From positions 1 through 22,547 of the IMG/VR virus record IMGVR_UViG_3300027782_000389: a DNA stretch of 22,547 nt; one strand, 5' to 3'. The translations under genes and the position numbers were made by a program. A model generated the notes under the pieces. It did not search any database, was not told where the DNA came from, and worked only from the letters and a program-made list of their open reading frames with translations. Source of the stretch: a virus. Numbering within the stretch: position 1 is the stretch's first letter; each line of letters starts with the position of its first letter. This document shows, in pieces, positions 4,992 to 12,901 of the stretch.

Positions 4992-7358
4992 ATGGAAAAA
5001 TCTTTATACGAAATGCCACAGGGCATTGACTCTTTAACTCCGGATGTTGAGATTGAAGTCGAGAATCCGGAATCTATGTCTATTGAGATAGACGGGATTG
5101 AGATTGATTTAACTCCTCCGTCTGGGAAAGAGGACAACTTTGACGATAACTTGGCTGAGTTCATGGATGACAGTGAACTTGCTGCTGTGGGTTCGGATCT
5201 GATTGAAGATGTGGGATCGGACATTCAATCTAGAAAAGATTGGGTGGAGATGTACGTTAAGGGTCTAGATGTTTTGGGGATGAAGTATGAAGAACGTACT
5301 GAGCCATGGAACGGCGCTTGTGGAGTTTATTCGACGATCCTTACGGAAGCTGCGGTTAGGTTCCAGAGTGAAACGATTATTGAAACGTTCCCTGCGGCGG
5401 GGCCAGTCAAAACGGAAATTATTGGTGCAATTGACCGTCTTAAGACTGAAGCGGCTGCGCGAGTTCAGGAGGACATGAACTATAAGTTAACTGAGGAAAT
5501 GCCTGAGTACCGTCCTGAACATGAAAGGATGTTGTTTAATTTAGGATTAGCCGGATCAGCTTTTAAGAAAGTTTACTACGACCCTAACCTTGGCCGTCAG
5601 ACTTCTGTTTATGTACCGGCTGAAGATGTGATTATTCCCTACGGCTCTAGTGGGGCTAGGACTGCTGAAAGAGTTACGCACATCATGCGTAAGTCTAAGA
5701 ATGAGATTAGAAAACTTCAGGTAGCAGGTTTCTATACAGACGTAGATCTGGGAGAGCCGACTAATCTACATACAGACGTAGAGAAGAAAAAAGCGGATGA
5801 GCAGGGTTACTCAGTAACTGACGACGACCGTTATCAGATCTATGAGATTCAGGTGGATATTGATCTGCCGGGTTATGAGGATGAAGACGGGATAGCTTTA
5901 CCTTACATCATCACGATTGATGTAGGTACAAGTAAGATTTTGTCTATCTATAGGAACTGGAATGAGAATGACGATAAGAGACTTAAGCGCCAGCATTTTG
6001 TCCAATATGATTATGTACCCGGCTTTGGTGCTTATGGCTTTGGTTTCATACATCTTATTGGTGGTTACGCCCGAGCCGGCACATCTCTTATTAGGCAACT
6101 TGTTGATGCTGGCACACTAAGTAACCTACCCGGTGGACTTAAGTCTAGAGGTCTGAGACTTAACAAAGGGGACGATACTCCTATTGCGCCGGGAGAGTTT
6201 AGGGATGTAGACATTCCTAGCGGCTCTATCAAAGACAACATCATGACGCTTCCTTATAAGGAGCCGTCACAAGTTTTAGCTGGATTGCTAGACAAGATCA
6301 ACGACGAGGGTCGCCGTTTAGGATCTATTGCGGATATGAATGTATCCGACATGTCTGCTAACGCGCCCGTAGGAACGACGTTAGCTTTGTTGGAACGTCA
6401 GCTAAAAACAATGTCGGCGGTACAGGCTCGTGTTCATTACTCAATGAAACAAGAGTTTAAGTTACTCAAAGCTATTATCAGAGACTACGCTCCTACAGAG
6501 TATGAGTACGAACCTTCTTCTGGCACTAAGATGGCCAAGCAAGAAGACTATGACATGGTGGATGTTATACCTGTCTCAGATCCTAATAGCTCGACAATGG
6601 CTCAAAGGATCATGCAGTACCAAGCTGTGATGCAGATGGCGCAGCAAGCTCCGCAGATTTACAACTTACCTAACCTTCATAGACAGATGATTGAGGTTTT
6701 GGGTATTAAGAACGGAGAAAAGTTAGTACCAACTCCTGACGATGAACAGCCAAGAGATCCTATCTCTGAAAATATGGCATTCTTGAAGGGCGAACCTACT
6801 AAAGCGTTCATCTATCAGGATCAAGATGCTCACATTGCGGCTCATACGACGTTCATGCAGGATCCGATGATCGCTCAGACGATGGGACAGAACCCTATGG
6901 CTCAGCAAATGATGGCGGCTATTCAGGCTCACATTGCAGAGCACTTAGGATTCTTGTACAGACGCAAGATTGAAGAGCAAATGGGTGTACCGCTTCCTCC
7001 TCCGAACGAAAAACTGCCAGAAGATGTGGAAGTTCAGTTGTCTAAGTTGATTGCAGAGGCTAGTGCTCAGCTTTTACAGACAAATACCGCTATGGCTCAG
7101 CAGAAACAGGCTCAACAACAGGCGCAAGATCCGCTTATTCAGATGCAACAGGCTGAATTGCAGATCAAAGCGGAAGAAGTTAAGCGTAAAACTGCAAAAG
7201 ATCAGGCGGATATGGCTTTAGCTCAGGCTAGATTAGCAATTGATGCTGAAAGAATCAAGGCTGAGAGCCAAAGAGAGGCTATGAGACTGCAATCTCAACA
7301 GAAACAAACCGAACAGAAGCTTAAAGCTGATGTTATTACCAAAATGACGCGAGGCTAA
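4992..7358 (+). CDS. Portal protein (P22 type)
   Basis: The dodecameric portal forms the DNA channel at one capsid vertex and docks terminase and connectors. The protein is 788 aa, near the P22 portal size. It has an acidic N-terminus, then family-typical segments such as GACGVYSTILTEA (108-120), AGSAFKKVYYDP (187-198) and a RQLVDAG..NLPGG segment near residue 370-385. The last roughly 110 residues are Gln/Ala/Lys-rich helix, consistent with the long barrel helices of P22-like portals. GAGG lies 5 nt before the ATG. It follows terL by 7 bp, and the next gene abuts its stop as TAAATG. Confidence 0.9.
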   Translation: MEKSLYEMPQGIDSLTPDVEIEVENPESMSIEIDGIEIDLTPPSGKEDNFDDNLAEFMDDSELAAVGSDLIEDVGSDIQSRKDWVEMYVKGLDVLGMKYEERTEPWNGACGVYSTILTEAAVRFQSETIIETFPAAGPVKTEIIGAIDRLKTEAAARVQEDMNYKLTEEMPEYRPEHERMLFNLGLAGSAFKKVYYDPNLGRQTSVYVPAEDVIIPYGSSGARTAERVTHIMRKSKNEIRKLQVAGFYTDVDLGEPTNLHTDVEKKKADEQGYSVTDDDRYQIYEIQVDIDLPGYEDEDGIALPYIITIDVGTSKILSIYRNWNENDDKRLKRQHFVQYDYVPGFGAYGFGFIHLIGGYARAGTSLIRQLVDAGTLSNLPGGLKSRGLRLNKGDDTPIAPGEFRDVDIPSGSIKDNIMTLPYKEPSQVLAGLLDKINDEGRRLGSIADMNVSDMSANAPVGTTLALLERQLKTMSAVQARVHYSMKQEFKLLKAIIRDYAPTEYEYEPSSGTKMAKQEDYDMVDVIPVSDPNSSTMAQRIMQYQAVMQMAQQAPQIYNLPNLHRQMIEVLGIKNGEKLVPTPDDEQPRDPISENMAFLKGEPTKAFIYQDQDAHIAAHTTFMQDPMIAQTMGQNPMAQQMMAAIQAHIAEHLGFLYRRKIEEQMGVPLPPPNEKLPEDVEVQLSKLIAEASAQLLQTNTAMAQQKQAQQQAQDPLIQMQQAELQIKAEEVKRKTAKDQADMALAQARLAIDAERIKAESQREAMRLQSQQKQTEQKLKADVITKMTRG

Positions 7359-8147
7359 ATGACTAAACCGCTAGTATCCCTATTAATGGCTGCGTATAAC
7401 AACGTGGCTTACATCAAAAACGCTATTGATAGCGCGAAAAAGCAGACTTATAAGAATTGGGAACTGATAATTCTCGATGATGGGTCTGATGATGGTACTT
7501 GGGAGCTAGCGCAGGTCTTATCTAAGGGCGATAAACGCATAAAAGTCCACAAAAATGGGGTAAATATTGGCTATAACAGCACAATGTTGAAGCTTTCTGG
7601 GCTTGCAAAAGGGGACTTTTATGCTCATTTTGACAGCGATGACATGCTTGAAAGGTATGCCATTGAGGAGATGTTGCTGGCTTTTGACCAGTTACCAGAC
7701 GTTAAGTTTATATATTCAGACTTTGCCCAGATAGGTAAGAAGGGTGAGGTTGAGCACTATTCCCCAAGTCCCACATTTGATCCTAACAAATTACATCAAC
7801 ACGGCTGGAGACATTTTGGAATGTACCGCTCAGATGTAATGAAGCACATTCAAGGTTACAACGAGAAGCTGGCTAGTACTAATGGCTGTGCAGATGGCGA
7901 TTTGTTTATGCAAATTGTTGAGAAGTTTCCTGCGGCACGATTACCTAAAGTGTTGTATTTATACCGAAACCACGGAAATAATATTAGTACAAAGAATGCC
8001 AAGTGCGAGTCATGTCCTTTAAGAAAGGATTGTAACTTTGCACGAGTATGGTGTAAGTCGGCTAATTACGACATTAATACTTTTAAATTAATAGAGGTGC
8101 ATCATGGAATTGAAGATATTCGACATCCTGAATCAGCGAATAAATGA
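7359..8147 (+). CDS. GT2-family glycosyltransferase with C-terminal Cys cluster
   Basis: This is a GT-A fold enzyme that would transfer a sugar from a nucleotide-sugar donor. The N-terminal pattern LVSLLMAAYNN, the DDGSDD motif (40-45) and the metal-binding DSDD (92-95) are diagnostic. NGCADGDLFM (175-184) corresponds to the acceptor-side acidic motif. The last third has four cysteines (C216, C219, C225, C232) spaced CxxC-x5-C-x6-C, suggesting a bound zinc or a structural cluster, which is unusual for the family. It starts directly after the portal stop and overlaps the next gene by 44 bp, so it is embedded in the head operon. The acceptor is unknown. Confidence 0.88.
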   Translation: MTKPLVSLLMAAYNNVAYIKNAIDSAKKQTYKNWELIILDDGSDDGTWELAQVLSKGDKRIKVHKNGVNIGYNSTMLKLSGLAKGDFYAHFDSDDMLERYAIEEMLLAFDQLPDVKFIYSDFAQIGKKGEVEHYSPSPTFDPNKLHQHGWRHFGMYRSDVMKHIQGYNEKLASTNGCADGDLFMQIVEKFPAARLPKVLYLYRNHGNNISTKNAKCESCPLRKDCNFARVWCKSANYDINTFKLIEVHHGIEDIRHPESANK

Positions 8148-8301
8148 GAGAGTTCAGGAATTAAATAGGTCTTTGAGTGACGGCGTAGCTAAAGACTACG
8201 CTGATTACAAGGGGTTGTGCGGAGTAATTAAAGGTCTACAAACCGCGCAGTTTGAGTTGAATGACCTTTTAAGAAAAATTAAGGATGATGACGATGAGTG
8301 A
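8104..8301 (+). CDS. Small helical protein (65 aa)
   Basis: It is predicted to be a helical hairpin or coiled coil: FDILNQRINERVQELNRSL, a short middle helix, then LQTAQFELNDLLRKI and an acidic tail DDDDE. GAGGTG lies just upstream of the ATG, which supports initiation inside the end of the glycosyltransferase gene. Small helical proteins of this kind are common beside phage co-chaperonin or portal genes, but no function is established to my knowledge. It may be a minor head or assembly factor. Confidence 0.65.
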   Translation: MELKIFDILNQRINERVQELNRSLSDGVAKDYADYKGLCGVIKGLQTAQFELNDLLRKIKDDDDE

Positions 8302-8701
8302 ATTTGATGTGTCTGCTGTTGATCTTTCTGGCCTTTTAAATAAAAACCCAGAAGAAAAAGCTAGGCAGGTGCCCGATCCCGCTACTTACCATATTCTTTG
8401 TATGCTCCCCAAAGCAGAAGATGAATATAGCGAAACTGGCATTTTAAAATCTGCAACTGCTATGCACCATGAAGAATTGCTTTCTCCCGTCTTGTTTGTG
8501 GCCAAGATTGGCCCAGACGCTTTTAAAGACGAAAAACGATTTCCTTCAGGAGCGTCTTGCAAAGTTGGAGACTTCATCATTACGCGACCCAATACTGGGA
8601 CACGTATGAAAATTCACGGTACCGAGTGGCGACTGATTAACGATGATAGCGTCGAAGCGGTTGTTCAGGATCCCCGTGGAATTCAACGACCTAACTTTTA
8701 A
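8294..8701 (+). CDS. GroES-like co-chaperonin
   Basis: The C-terminal half matches the GroES/gp31 fold as seen in phage co-chaperonins: FVAKIGPDAF (68-77), KVGDFIITRPNTGT (90-103), then HGTEWRLINDDSVEAVV (108-124). The segment ETGILKSATAMHHEE (47-61) sits where the GroEL-binding mobile loop of GroES lies. At 135 aa it is longer than host GroES (about 97 aa), with a 30-residue N-terminal extension. The ATG at 8294 is preferred over 8285 because AAGGA is 8 nt upstream. Placed just before the scaffold and capsid genes, it probably adapts the host chaperonin to fold the capsid protein, as T4 gp31 does. That role is inferred. Confidence 0.85.
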   Translation: MSEFDVSAVDLSGLLNKNPEEKARQVPDPATYHILCMLPKAEDEYSETGILKSATAMHHEELLSPVLFVAKIGPDAFKDEKRFPSGASCKVGDFIITRPNTGTRMKIHGTEWRLINDDSVEAVVQDPRGIQRPNF

Positions 8702-8711
8702 GGAGTAATTC

Positions 8712-9644
8712 ATGGCCGATATTGAAAATAAAGAATTTACTTTTCCTGATGAAGTAGACAAAAAAACAACAGTTCAGGAAGACGATGGTGGGGTAGATGT
8801 AGAGATTCAAACCTCTACAAAAGAAACAAAACCTACTCAATCTAATGACGACGATGAACTTGAAAAGTACGACGAAAAGGTTAAGAAAAGAATATCTGAT
8901 CTTCAGTCTGGTTTTCATAGTGAACGTCGCCGTGCGGAAGAAGCTAGCAGAGAGCGGGAAGAGGCTATTGCCTTTGCCCAATCAGTAGCCGAAGAGAATA
9001 AGAAACTCAAAGGTTCATTATCTGAGGGGCAGTCAGCATTATTAGAGCAGGCCAAAAAGGTAGTATCTAATGAGGTAGATGAAGCCAAGCGGCGTTATAA
9101 ATCTGCTTATGAATCAGGTGATTCTGATGCTTTAGTTGAGGCTCAGGAGTTATTAACTTCTGCCAAAATTAAAATGGAGCGAGTAAATAATTTCAAACCC
9201 GCTTTACAAAAAGAAGAAACTGAGGTAAAAATCGCACCTAGGGAAGTCCCTCGTCAACCTCAAGCAGACCCTAAAGCTGCGAGATGGCAGAGCGAGAATT
9301 CTTGGTTCGGTAGCGATGATGAAATGACCAGCTTTGCTCTGGGCTTACATACTAAGCTCATTAAGAATGGTATTGACCCTAACTCCGACGAATATTACAC
9401 GCGACTTAATTCGCGAATTCGCCAAGTGTTTCCAGAGAACTTCGGTCTGGACAGCAACGAACCGGAAACTCAGCAGAGTCAATCCGCTCCTCGTCAAAAA
9501 TCGAATGTCGTCGCACCTGCGACACGGAGCACCTCATCTTCCAAGATCCGGCTCACTCCATTTCAGGTAACGATGGCTAAAAAGTTCGGTGTATCCCACG
9601 AACTTATGGCTCAAAAAATTGCAGAATTAAGAAAAGGTGATTGA
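8712..9644 (+). CDS. Capsid scaffolding protein
   Basis: It would guide procapsid assembly and leave before packaging. Sequence features fit: a highly acidic N-terminus, a long charged coiled-coil stretch (about 50-165), a Pro/Gln/Ser-rich linker, a conserved-looking segment NSWFGSDDEMTSFALGLH (196-213), and a basic C-terminal helix-turn-helix (KIRLTPFQVTMAKKFG, then ELMAQKIAELRK) that in P22-like scaffolds contacts the coat. The position between portal and capsid genes agrees. AAGGAG precedes the ATG by 6 nt. No protease gene is visible, so prohead maturation by cleavage is not supported here. Confidence 0.85.
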   Translation: MADIENKEFTFPDEVDKKTTVQEDDGGVDVEIQTSTKETKPTQSNDDDELEKYDEKVKKRISDLQSGFHSERRRAEEASREREEAIAFAQSVAEENKKLKGSLSEGQSALLEQAKKVVSNEVDEAKRRYKSAYESGDSDALVEAQELLTSAKIKMERVNNFKPALQKEETEVKIAPREVPRQPQADPKAARWQSENSWFGSDDEMTSFALGLHTKLIKNGIDPNSDEYYTRLNSRIRQVFPENFGLDSNEPETQQSQSAPRQKSNVVAPATRSTSSSKIRLTPFQVTMAKKFGVSHELMAQKIAELRKGD

Positions 9645-9645
9645 T

Positions 9646-10101
9646 ATGTCTGAAACTCAAACTCGTGCTAAACGTGAAACTGAAAGTCGTGAAGCTTACG
9701 CTCGTCCAAAACATTGGATGCCGCCCCAGCTTTTGCCCGATCCTCATCCTGAACCCGGCTACGCTTTTCGTTGGATCCGTGTAAGCACCTTGAATAAAGC
9801 AGATGCAACAAACATCTCTCAAAAACTGCGCGAAGGATGGGAACCCGTCAAAGCTTCCGATCACCCTGAAATCCGTTTGTTTGGTTCTAACAATGGTCAG
9901 TTTCCAGACAGCGTAGAGGTAGGTGGATTGTTACTTTGTAAAACCCCGGTAGAGTTTACTGAGCAGCGTGATGCTTACTATCGACAGCAGTCGGAAGCGC
10001 AGATGCAAGCGGTAGACAATACTTACATGCGAGAGAACGACCCACGGATGCCTATGTTCAAAGAACGTAAGTCCACGGTTACTTTCGGTAAAGGCATTTA
10101 A
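9646..10101 (+). CDS. Conserved phage head-region protein (151 aa)
   Basis: I recognise the style of a conserved but unnamed protein found between scaffold and capsid genes in aquatic phages: a basic N-terminus, then WMPPQLLPDPHPEPGYAFRW, followed by SQKLREGWEPVKASDHPEI and a helix EQRDAYYRQQSEAQM. The C-terminus ends VTFGKGI. The frame is open to a GTG at 9637, but the ATG at 9646 has AAAAGG 8 nt upstream. It is likely a minor head protein or assembly factor. The function is not established. Confidence 0.7.
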   Translation: MSETQTRAKRETESREAYARPKHWMPPQLLPDPHPEPGYAFRWIRVSTLNKADATNISQKLREGWEPVKASDHPEIRLFGSNNGQFPDSVEVGGLLLCKTPVEFTEQRDAYYRQQSEAQMQAVDNTYMRENDPRMPMFKERKSTVTFGKGI

Positions 10102-10121
10102 ATTTTATTTGGAGTCTATAG

Positions 10122-10736
10122 ATGGCATACCCTACCATTGATAAGACGTATGGTTTCAAGCCTGTCAATCGCATTGACGGCCTACCTTACGCCGGAGCGA
10201 TCCGTCAAATCCCAATCGCGCCTGCCTACGCTACAGCTATCCTGAACGGTGATACCGTTAAGATTGATACTAACGGTTACATCGTAGCTGCTAGTACAAC
10301 TGACTCAGGTTCAGTTGCTGGTGTGTTGGTTGGTTGTTCTTACATCAACTCTTTGAGCCAGCCTACGTTTAGCCAGTACTATCCTGCGGCAGTCTCTACT
10401 TCTACAGCTATGGCTTTTGCCTTTGTTGTAGATGATCCCATGGCAGCTTTCAAAGTTTGCGCTACAGTCGCTGGTTCCACAACTCCTACAGCTTATAGCC
10501 GTGCGATTGTTGGTTCTAACGTGGCTTTGGTTGCAACCGTTGGTTCAACTACCACTGGTGACTCGTATTACGGTATTGACGGTTCTTCCGCCAACACTAC
10601 TAATACTCTTCCCGTTCGTGTGATTGATGTGGTGGCTGACACCGCAACTGGCAATGCTAACGTAGCTGCCACGACTTATTACGAGTTCCTCGTTAAGTTC
10701 AACACGAACCAGTACAACAATACCACTGGTATCTAA
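10122..10736 (+). CDS. Probable head decoration or accessory capsid protein (204 aa)
   Basis: The protein is Ala/Thr/Val-rich and predicted all-beta. It starts YPTIDKTYGFKPVNRIDG and includes an ILNGDTVKIDTNG segment, a style typical of small capsid-associated proteins encoded directly before the capsid gene. There is no signal peptide or membrane segment. GGAG lies 7 nt upstream, and the capsid gene follows after 13 bp, implying co-expression at high level. Codon choice here resembles that of the capsid gene (CGT, AAC), consistent with an abundant virion protein. The decoration role is inferred from position. Confidence 0.65.
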   Translation: MAYPTIDKTYGFKPVNRIDGLPYAGAIRQIPIAPAYATAILNGDTVKIDTNGYIVAASTTDSGSVAGVLVGCSYINSLSQPTFSQYYPAAVSTSTAMAFAFVVDDPMAAFKVCATVAGSTTPTAYSRAIVGSNVALVATVGSTTTGDSYYGIDGSSANTTNTLPVRVIDVVADTATGNANVAATTYYEFLVKFNTNQYNNTTGI

Positions 10737-10749
10737 GGAGTAACTCACC

Positions 10750-11661
10750 ATGGCTATTTCACGCGCACAACTACTTAAAGAGTTGCTCCCCGGTCTGAAC
10801 GCTTTGTTTGGTCTGGAGTACGCTAAATACGGCGAAGAGCACAAAGAGATCTACGAAACAGAGACATCTGAGCGTAGCTTTGAAGAAGAGACAAAACTGT
10901 CTGGTTTCTCTGCCGCACCTGTCAAAAATGAAGGCTCAGCCATCAGCTATGACAATGCACAGGAAGCATGGACTGCTCGTTATACACACGAAACAATCGC
11001 GATGGGTTTCTCCATCACCGAAGAAGCCGTGGAAGATAACTTGTATGACTCTTTGTCTTCACGTTATACCAAGGCTTTGGCCCGTGGTATGTCTTATACA
11101 AAGCAAGTTAAGGCCGCTTACGTCCTGAACAACGCTTTCACTGGTGGCCCTACTTATGGCGACGGCGTGGTTTTGTGCTCAACAGCACACCCACTCGTTT
11201 CCGGTGGCACCAACAGCAATCGTCCTACAACTGGCGCTGACTTGAATGAAACATCGTTGGAAAACGCTGTTATTCAAATCGCTGCTTGGACAGACGAGCG
11301 TGGTCTTTTGATCGCCGCTAAGCCTAAGAAGCTGGTCGTTCCTCCTTCATTGATGTTCGTTGCTACTCGTCTTCTTGAGACTGAGTTGCGCGTCGGTACA
11401 ACTGACAACGACATCAACGCATTGAAGAACAATGGTTCAATCCCTGAAGGCTACACAGTTAACCACTTCTTGACCGACACAAACGGTTGGTTCTTGTTGA
11501 CTGACGTACCTAACGGCTTGAAGCACTTCATCCGTACTCCTATGTCTACAGGCATGGACGGTGACTTTGACACAGGTAACGTTCGTTACAAAGCCCGTGA
11601 GCGTTATAGCTTTGGCGTGTCAGATCCATTGGGTATCTTCGGATCACCCGGTTCGTCCTGA
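10750..11661 (+). CDS. Major capsid protein (Mu gpT-like, HK97 fold)
   Basis: The 303-residue protein has the pattern of Mu gpT-like coat proteins: GLNALFGLEYAKYGEEHKE (15-33), ERSFEEETKLSGF (41-53), an alpha-rich TARYTHETIAMGFSITEEA segment (75-93), CSTAHPLVSGG (143-153) and KPKKLVVPPSL (191-201). It would form the icosahedral shell. AAGGAG lies 9 nt before the ATG. It follows the scaffold and accessory genes and is followed by a double hairpin and terminator, as often seen for highly expressed capsid genes. Codon use is strongly biased to CGT/CGC for Arg and AAC for Asn, unlike the packaging genes. Confidence 0.88.
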   Translation: MAISRAQLLKELLPGLNALFGLEYAKYGEEHKEIYETETSERSFEEETKLSGFSAAPVKNEGSAISYDNAQEAWTARYTHETIAMGFSITEEAVEDNLYDSLSSRYTKALARGMSYTKQVKAAYVLNNAFTGGPTYGDGVVLCSTAHPLVSGGTNSNRPTTGADLNETSLENAVIQIAAWTDERGLLIAAKPKKLVVPPSLMFVATRLLETELRVGTTDNDINALKNNGSIPEGYTVNHFLTDTNGWFLLTDVPNGLKHFIRTPMSTGMDGDFDTGNVRYKARERYSFGVSDPLGIFGSPGSS

Positions 11662-11667
11662 TAGGAT

Positions 11668-11689
11668 AAATATTTCTTCGGAAATGTTT
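11668..11689 (+). other. UUCG-capped hairpin after the capsid gene
   Basis: AAATATTTC and GAAATGTTT pair over 9 bp (one U-G) around a C(UUCG)G tetraloop, an exceptionally stable RNA loop. It sits 6 nt after the capsid stop and just before a terminator stem, so it probably protects the 3' end of the capsid transcript or aids termination. Confidence 0.6.
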
Positions 11690-11690
11690 G

Positions 11691-11716
11691 AAGGGAGCCT
11701 TGTGCTCCCTTTTTAT
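11691..11716 (+). terminator. Rho-independent terminator after the capsid gene
   Basis: AAGGGAGC, a 5-nt loop and GCTCCCTT form an 8-bp GC-rich stem followed by a T-rich tail (TTTTTATTTG). This is the clearest intrinsic terminator in the window and would end or attenuate the head-module transcript. Confidence 0.85.
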
Positions 11717-11728
11717 TTGTTGTATATT
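11700..11728 (+). promoter_or_regulatory. Weak candidate promoter for the downstream structural genes
   Basis: TTGTGC (11700-11705) and TATATT (11723-11728) are separated by 17 bp, the optimal sigma-70 spacing. The -10 matches 5 of 6 positions and the -35 only 3 of 6. It overlaps the terminator, so transcription of the genes from 11818 onward could restart here. Evidence is limited to these matches. Confidence 0.25.
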
Positions 11729-11748
11729 GTTCTTAATCCGGGCTTTCC

Positions 11749-11794
11749 GGTGTATCAAACTGTCCCGGCAGACATCATGCAAGACTGATACACC
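11749..11794 (+). repeat. 9-bp inverted repeat in the leader before 11818
   Basis: GGTGTATCA (11749-11757) and its exact reverse complement TGATACACC (11786-11794) are 28 nt apart. They could form an RNA stem ending about 10 nt before the ribosome binding site of the next gene, or serve as a two-site operator. No homologous copy was noticed elsewhere in the window. Confidence 0.55.
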
Positions 11795-11817
11795 TTTAAC
11801 TGCATGAAGGAAACATC

Positions 11818-12351
11818 ATGGGATTTGCTACTCACCTCGGCCCTTGGCTCTTGGGCACCGTTAAAAACACAACCGGCACTACTGCTGGCACGATCCAAAA
11901 TACTGGCGCAACAATGGTTGCTCAGACTAAACAAATTAATATGGTTGGCGCAACTTCTGCCGCCGCAATTACTTGTTTTACTTTGCCTGCTGGTTCACAC
12001 ATTATTGACTTTGTTGTTGATACTTTGACCACTTTGTCTGGCACTGTTACAGCCGCCGTAATGACAATTGGTACAAGTACAACTGCTGATTTGTTCTGGC
12101 CTTCTACTACCATCTTGACTGCTGGTCGTCAAAGTGCAACGCTGACAACCACTCAAGTTACAGCTTATGCTGGCGCTAGTTCTACTGCCGCTCCTAACGG
12201 AATTGGTATTGGCTCTACTGATGTAATTGTAGTGGCAACTCCTACATTTACCACTGGCGCTCCTAGCACAGCCGGTATTGTTCAAATTACTTGCCGTTAC
12301 ATTGTTGCCGATTCAACTGGCGCTTTGGTTCCATCTCCTTCACAGGCTTAA
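11818..12351 (+). CDS. Virion structural protein, function unknown (177 aa)
   Basis: The protein is low in charge and rich in Thr/Ala/Gly/Ser and predicted almost entirely beta. It begins MGFATHLGPWLLGTVKNTTG and contains LPAGSHIIDFVVDT, a pattern typical of phage beta-sandwich virion proteins such as head fibres or decoration proteins. AAGGA lies before the ATG. It is the first gene after the terminator and inverted repeat. No specific role can be assigned; a head fibre or stabilising protein is possible. Confidence 0.6.
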   Translation: MGFATHLGPWLLGTVKNTTGTTAGTIQNTGATMVAQTKQINMVGATSAAAITCFTLPAGSHIIDFVVDTLTTLSGTVTAAVMTIGTSTTADLFWPSTTILTAGRQSATLTTTQVTAYAGASSTAAPNGIGIGSTDVIVVATPTFTTGAPSTAGIVQITCRYIVADSTGALVPSPSQA

Positions 12352-12359
12352 TTGATCTA

Positions 12360-12375
12360 GGGGGCTTCGGCCCCC
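12360..12375 (+). other. GC-rich UUCG hairpin between structural genes
   Basis: GGGGGC and GCCCCC pair perfectly around a UUCG tetraloop. There is no T-run after it (the following bases are ATTTAC), so it may slow or partly end transcription or stabilise upstream mRNA. The next ribosome binding site (AAGGAG) lies 6 nt downstream. Confidence 0.6.
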
Positions 12376-12394
12376 ATTTACAAGGAGATTGATT

Positions 12395-12901
12395 ATGAAT
12401 CAGACACCTGTCAAACAGGCGCATATAAACGCTAGTGGATTTATGGTTCTTGGTCGCAACCGAGTCAAAGCCATTTCATTCACTGGCTCTGCCACTGCTG
12501 GGTACGTTACGTTATTTGATACCACCGTTGCCCCGGTAACTACGGCAACTTATGGTCGTTCTGGTACAACCATCACCGTTACATTAACTGCTCACGGTTT
12601 AACAACTGGTCAAGTTATTGGCGTTGATTTTGCGGCAGGTACAGGCGGCACTGCTACTAATGGCAACTACGCAGTAACTGTTACAAACTCAAGTACATTT
12701 ACACTTACAGACATTAACTCCGGAAGTATTACTGCTGGAGCGGCAATGGTTTTTGCAAACCGTTGGTTGATGACATATGACGTAGCGGCAAATGATCCAT
12801 ATAACAATGCGCCATTCATTCCTGATGATGGTGTAGTTGCTACCGATGGTGTTTATGCCCAAATGAGTAACGTAGTAGCTTGTAATATCTATTATGGCTG
12901 A
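12395..12901 (+). CDS. Virion structural protein with an inserted beta domain (168 aa)
   Basis: The ATG at 12395 has AAGGAG 7 nt upstream; a TTG at 12389 in the same frame is less likely. The outer parts (1-46 and 119-168) look like one small beta fold (KAISFTGSATAGYVTLFDTT, then NRWLMTYDVAANDPYNNAPF). Between them, residues 48-118 form a separate module with the pattern TVTLTAHGLTTGQVIGVDF, then NGNYAVTVTNSSTFTLTD, which resembles 'HGL-x-x-G' beta domains found in many phage virion proteins. The function is unknown; a surface-exposed virion protein is likely. The next gene overlaps its end by 8 bp. Confidence 0.65.
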   Translation: MNQTPVKQAHINASGFMVLGRNRVKAISFTGSATAGYVTLFDTTVAPVTTATYGRSGTTITVTLTAHGLTTGQVIGVDFAAGTGGTATNGNYAVTVTNSSTFTLTDINSGSITAGAAMVFANRWLMTYDVAANDPYNNAPFIPDDGVVATDGVYAQMSNVVACNIYYG

